From Diospyros lotus (lineage: Eukaryota; Streptophyta; Magnoliopsida; Ericales; Ebenaceae): a stretch of 64,000 bases of DNA. Of the stretch, positions 60,005 through 64,000 are shown piece by piece (position 1 is the stretch's first letter; the number at the start of each line of letters is the position of its first letter). Below the pieces are notes generated by a model. It was not told the origin of the DNA and did not search any database. It saw only the letters and a program-made list of their open reading frames with translations. The stretch is from the NCBI RefSeq assembly GCF_014633365.1, contig NC_068338.1, forward strand, positions 16,874,616-16,938,615, written 5' to 3'. Position numbers and translations under genes: made by a program.

Positions 60005-60610
60005 TTATAAAGGTCTGACCCAACCTAGTAGAAACTTGGCAGCCTGGCGCTTGAGTTTTCGACTTTCTTGTTCCTCCTCTGGTAGCCATCCCTTGGTCAG
60101 ATGTGCTACGATGGGATCCATCCAACTTTCAACCCCTTCCACGCAAAGTTGCTCTGCCTCAGTCTCTATGCTCCTCTGGGGCAACGACTCCATGTAGACA
60201 GCTCGGGAATCCCTAGGGAAGCAAGAAGCAGCTACCCTCGAGAGAGCATCCGCCACCGCATTCTGTGCCCGTGGGACATGATTGATTTTCACAGTCCGAA
60301 ATCATGCCATAAGACCCTTGCCTATCGCCAAGTATTGGGTCATGGTGTCCTCTCGGGCCTCGAACTCCCCTGTGACCTGCTGCTCAATTAAATTCGAGTC
60401 AGAATATACCTCCAGATCCCTGACTCCCATCTATTCCGCTAGTCTGAGCCCGGCAATGAGCGCTTCATACTCGGCCTCATTGTTAGAGGCATTGAACTCG
60501 AAGTAGAAGGCATACGGCCAAGCCTGGCCATCGGGGCCCTAGAGTAGTAATCCAGCGCCACTGCCTCCGACACTGGAGCTGCCATCCACAGAGAGAGACC
60601 AAGTCTAGGG
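60005..60610 (-). pseudogene. Second RNase H-like domain of the Tat element (aRH type)
   Basis: Between the classical RNase H and integrase. On the - strand: SLSVDGSSSVGGSGAGLLL (about 60600-60545), then a stop, NNEAEYEALIAGLRLA (about 60430-60485), and YSDSNLIEQQVTGEFEARED (about 60350-60412). The DG, E and SDS spacing is that of the archaeal/cellular-type RNase H acquired by Tat elements. The segment ends with NHVPRAQNAVADALSR near 60230-60280. Several in-frame stops are present. Confidence 0.8.
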
Positions 60611-62239
60611 AATCTCTTCGTTTGCTTCCTCTGGTAGGGTACCGTCCACGATGAAGTCGGCAAGAGCCTGCGCCTTGATGGCTGGCCGAGGTCGATAGTC
60701 GATGTCGAAAGCACTCATCTCCACTGCCCATTTGAGCATCCTCCCTGACAAGTCCGGCTTTCCCAGCACATGCCTCAGCGGCTGACTTGATAGGACGATA
60801 ATGTGGTATGCCTCAAAATAAGGCCTCAACTTTCGAGCGGAGATGACTAGGGCATAGGCCAACTTTTCTGTTGGAGTGTAACGAATCTCAGCTCCGGCCA
60901 ACCTTTTGCTCACATAATAGACCGGCTTTTGAATTTTATCCTCCTCCCGTACCAAAACCGAACTAACAGCATCATCCGAGGCAGCCAGATAAATATATAG
61001 TGACTCTCCCGACTGTGGTTTAGCCAAGACTGGGGGGGAGACTAGACACTGTTTCAGCTGCTCAAATGCCTCCTGGCATTCCTCTGTCCATGCAAAATTC
61101 TGGACTTGAGTCAAGGCCTTAAAGAATGGCAATTGTCTTTCCGCAGATCTTGACAAGAACCTCCCTAGTGCTGCTATCCTCCCGGTTAGCCTCTGCACCT
61201 CCTTGATACTTCGAGGGGGAGGCATCTCGAGTATGGCCTTTATCTTCGAGGGGTTAGCCTCAATTCCCCGATAATGCACCATGAATCCCAAGAATTTACC
61301 ACCTGTAACCCCGAAGGCACACTTGGCCGGGTTGAGCTTCATTTGATACTGGCATAAGGTTGTGAGGCACTCCTCCAAGTCCTCCGGATGCTGTTCAGCC
61401 AATAGACTCTTGACTAACATGTCATCCACGTAAGCTTCCATGTTTCGACCGAGTTGAGCTTTGAACAGTTTGTTGACCAACCTCTGATATGTAGCTCCAG
61501 CGTTCTTCAGCCCAAAGGGCATAACTCGGTAACAATAGGTAGCCTTATCCATGATGAAGGCGGTCTTTTCCTGATCTTCAGGGTGTAGTGGGATTTGGTG
61601 GTACCCCTAGAATGCATCCAGGAAACTCATTAGCTGACACCCCGCTGTTCCGTCAATCAACGCATCAATCCTGGGCAGAGGGTAACTGTCTTTCGGGCAA
61701 GCCTTGTTAAGATCTTTTAAATCAATACAAAGCCTCCATTTTCCAGATCCCTTGGAGACAAGAACCACATTGGCTAACCACTCTGGGTAGTTGACTTCCC
61801 GAATATGATTAGCCTCCATAAGCTTTTCCACCTCTGCCTCTATAGCTTTAGCCCGTTCCGAGGCAAACTTCCTTTTCCTTTGTCTTACCGGCACACAATC
61901 CGGGTAGAGCCCCAAGCGATGTGTCATAATCGCTGGGTCTATCCCCGGCATATCCAGGGTAGACCATGCAAACACATCTTGATATCGGCGTAGGAGTGAA
62001 AGGATCTCGGACCTCAAGGGCTCCTGTAACTTGGCACTGATTCGCATTGTCCGATCGAGCTCATCCCCCAGTGGGACTTCCTCGAGCTCATCCACCGGCT
62101 CTGAAGTCTTGGGCTCTTCCGGACCTTCCAAGATGAAACTAGTAACCACAGTGGGAGGGGCAGTGGAATACTGTCCCTCCTCCCTTACTGACCTTTGACC
62201 TGCTCCTATACTTGGGTCTCTCACTTGTTCCGTCTCCAT
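60605..62239 (-). pseudogene. Tat reverse transcriptase and RNase H
   Basis: RT begins near 62239 with DVFAWSTLDMPGIDP, then KWRLCIDLKDLNKACPKDSYPLPRID split just below. The palm continues from 61552 with CYRVMPFGLKNAGATYQRLVN and the intact active site YVDDMLVKSLL. Connection/RNase H follows (LYIYLAASDDAVSSVL, TEKLAYALVISARKLRPYF). A stop separates the two halves near 61605. A nearly intact, recently active sequence by the look of the RT. Confidence 0.88.
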
Positions 62240-62269
62240 CTGGCCCTGACCAGCTTGAGGGACCGCCTC

Positions 62270-62701
62270 CTAATTCGGTCCTGAGTCTAACTCTAACCCC
62301 TTGGCCATAGTGGCACTCAAGGAGGCCACGTAGCATTCCCTAGCCTGCCGCTGGTCTCCTCTTACCTTGCCAATCCCTCCTGAAGTAGGGAATTTCAACA
62401 CCATGTGATACGTACTCGGTACTGCTCTCAGAGCACTAAGCCCAGACCTACCAAGGATCATATTGTACGCCGAGGGCACATCTGCCACCAAAAAATCCAA
62501 CGTCACCCGAGATTTATGAGGACCACTACCGACCGTTAGGGGCAACCAGATCAAACCTTCAGAATGGATCACCATTCCATCAAAACCCACAAATGGGACA
62601 CGGACTGGCCTCAGTTGATCGAGCATGAACCCCATCCCTAGGAATGCCCTCTTGTAGAGAATCTCTGAAGAGCTACCTGGATCCACGAGGATTCGCCTCA
62701 T
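62270..62701 (-). pseudogene. Tat protease region
   Basis: ILVDPGSSSEILY near 62655-62695 is the Tat-type aspartic protease site, DPGSS where DxGSS is usual. A following hydrophobic beta-rich stretch (RVTLDFLVADVPSAYNMILG) includes the second protease signature. Flanked by gag to the right and RT to the left on the - strand. A stop codon separates it from the RT part. Confidence 0.8.
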
Positions 62702-64000
62702 CTCCCACTTGAGCAGTGATCACCAGAGGGTCCGAATAGTTGGGATAACTCGGAAGATCCTCCTCAGAGAAAGTGATGACCACCCCTTCCTTACCGTGCT
62801 CTTGGGAGCAATTGAGTGGGACCCTGGAACTGTCCCTGCCGCCAGCGTGTACAAGATAAACTTCTGTCCCCCCCTCCTCGGCAGGCTACTTTCCTTCTCT
62901 CCAGGGCGGTGTTCGACTTTGCTCTCGAAAGCGATCTCGAGTTGGAGACCTCCCTCGATGCTCCGGCTTGGATTCTACCCTGCCCGAGCTCTTACCTCAT
63001 CGACCCACGAAATCCCGGAGGTATCCTCGGTTGATAAGCTCTTGTATTTCTTCTTTCAGTTGGATGCAGTCCTCAGTATCATGGTCGTGGTCGCGGTGAA
63101 AACGACAATACTTCTTTTTGCTTCGAGTGTTGGGTGGAGACTTCAGCGGGGGAGGACGCCGTAAATAATTCTTATCCTCCAATGCCAGGAGAATCTCTGC
63201 TGGACTCACATTGAGGGGAGTGTAATTCACCGGGCTTCCACTTGTTCCCCCGAGGCCTGGGCGATCTGGAGCTCGGGAGGGGCGATAGTCTGTCTTCTGC
63301 TCTGCTACTGGCTTTTTCTTCTCCTTTTCTCTTTCCTTCCTGTCAGGTTGTTCCGCCCGCTTCACCTTCATCACTTCTTCAGCGTTGATGTACTTATTAG
63401 CCCGGGCTAGGGCCTCTGTGAAAGTACGAGGCGGAGTCTTGGCCAAGGACTGAGCAAATGACCCAGCTCTCAAGCCATTTTGAAGTGCCACCATTGCGAT
63501 TCGCTGGTCAAACTCATCGATACTTAACGCCTCTTCGTTGAACCTAGCCACGAAATCCCTTAGGGATTCACCCTGGTTCTACTTGATGTTCACCAGAGCC
63601 ATGGAAGACTTTCGGTGGCGCTTCAAGGGAGCGTAGTGGGCTAAGAAACAGGTCTTCACCTCTTCCCAGCGGTTGATGGAACGATGGGGAAGGCAAGAGT
63701 ACCAAGTCCGGGCATGTCCTCCCAAAGGAGCTAAAAATGCCCGGCACCACATCGCGTCCGACCCCGATTACACTAGCATGTGAGAGAAGAAAAGCTCGAC
63801 GTGGTCATAGGGATCTGTGCTTCCGTCATAGAGCTTGATGGAGGGGATACGAAACCTTTCCGGTGGAACCTCTGCCATGATGCCCTTACTCAAGGGTTGG
63901 TTAGAGCCGAGGTGGAGCAGCTCTTCCTTTCTCTTCTTGAGTTCCTGGACTTGCTTCTCTAGGAAACGCAATCGTCTCTCCTGCCAAGTCCCTCTTTCTC
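62700..64000 (-). pseudogene. Tat gag (partial, runs off window)
   Basis: Gag fragments on the - strand: IPSIKLYDGSTDPYDHVELF near 63790-63850, the usual Tat gag start of the retrotrans_gag region; MARFNEEALSIDEFDQRIAM at about 63551; and a Cys/His element YCRFHRDHDHDTEDC near 63065-63110. Short stops (about 63560 and 63760) interrupt it. The N-terminus is beyond the window's right edge. Confidence 0.85.

Larger units (their letters stand above)
54774..64000 (-). mobile_element. Ty3/Gypsy Tat-lineage retrotransposon (5' end off the window)
   Basis: On the - strand: gag, protease, RT, RNase H, second RNase H-like segment, integrase, 96-bp tandem array, a region bearing an opposite-strand ORF, PPT and 3' LTR. 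The non-chromoviral RT, the second RNase H and the extra ORF near the 3' end all point to the Tat clade. The 5' LTR and PBS must lie beyond 64000, so length and target duplication cannot be checked. Confidence 0.88.

Noticed and set aside
1..64000. CRISPR arrays, rRNA or intact tRNA genes, prokaryotic-type operons
   Set aside because: No spacer-repeat arrays, rRNA motifs or tRNA cloverleaf were seen; tRNA-like boxes belong to SINEs and tRNA-complementary sites are retroelement PBSs.

Overview
The window is nuclear DNA of a flowering plant, probably a eudicot or other dicot. It holds one recognisable host gene with plant GT-AG introns, surrounded by plant-type LTR retrotransposons, a Helitron, SINEs and AT-rich spacers. 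I cannot name the species.

1-34.6 kb: the 3' three quarters of a TOUSLED (TSL)-type serine/threonine kinase gene on the + strand. Thirteen exons (414 to 34267) join in frame into 505 residues: a coiled-coil regulatory part followed by a complete kinase domain. The N-terminal exons lie upstream of the window. Two introns are greatly enlarged. The 16.0-kb intron (917-16936) carries a solo LTR with target duplications, a Copia element in sense orientation (4240-14338), and a second Copia nested inside it in antisense (8842-13823). The 9.8-kb intron (19815-29599) carries an internally deleted Copia (20763-23037) and an antisense chromovirus (Gypsy) truncated at its 5' end (24333 to about 29050). 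Smaller insertions include two Au-like SINEs and MITE-like units.

34.7-47.9 kb: no host gene seen. The region is a repeat graveyard. Three LTR-like units of 1.9-2.5 kb stand alone, each with TG...CA ends and a perfect 5-bp target duplication (34728-37084, 39771-41635, 44040-46559). A SIRE/Maximus-like LTR lies at 42387-43622 and a decayed Copia RT fragment near 39.1-39.4 kb.

47.9-54.7 kb: a decayed Helitron on the - strand, with a 3' hairpin and CTAG end, a PIF1-type helicase with damaged Walker motifs, and a second conserved Helitron block. A very AT-rich tract follows, then an unassigned coding-like remnant at 54.1-54.5 kb.

54.8-64.0 kb: a Gypsy element of the Tat lineage on the - strand, running off the right edge. 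From right to left it has gag, protease, RT, RNase H, a second RNase H-like segment, integrase, a seven-copy ~96-bp tandem array, and the 3' LTR. Between pol and the 3' LTR lies an ORF in the opposite orientation with its own TATA-like box and three predicted introns. This antisense ORF is the most interesting object in the window, although it is broken here by two stops and a frameshift.

Nothing suggests a prokaryotic operon, CRISPR array or host defence system.
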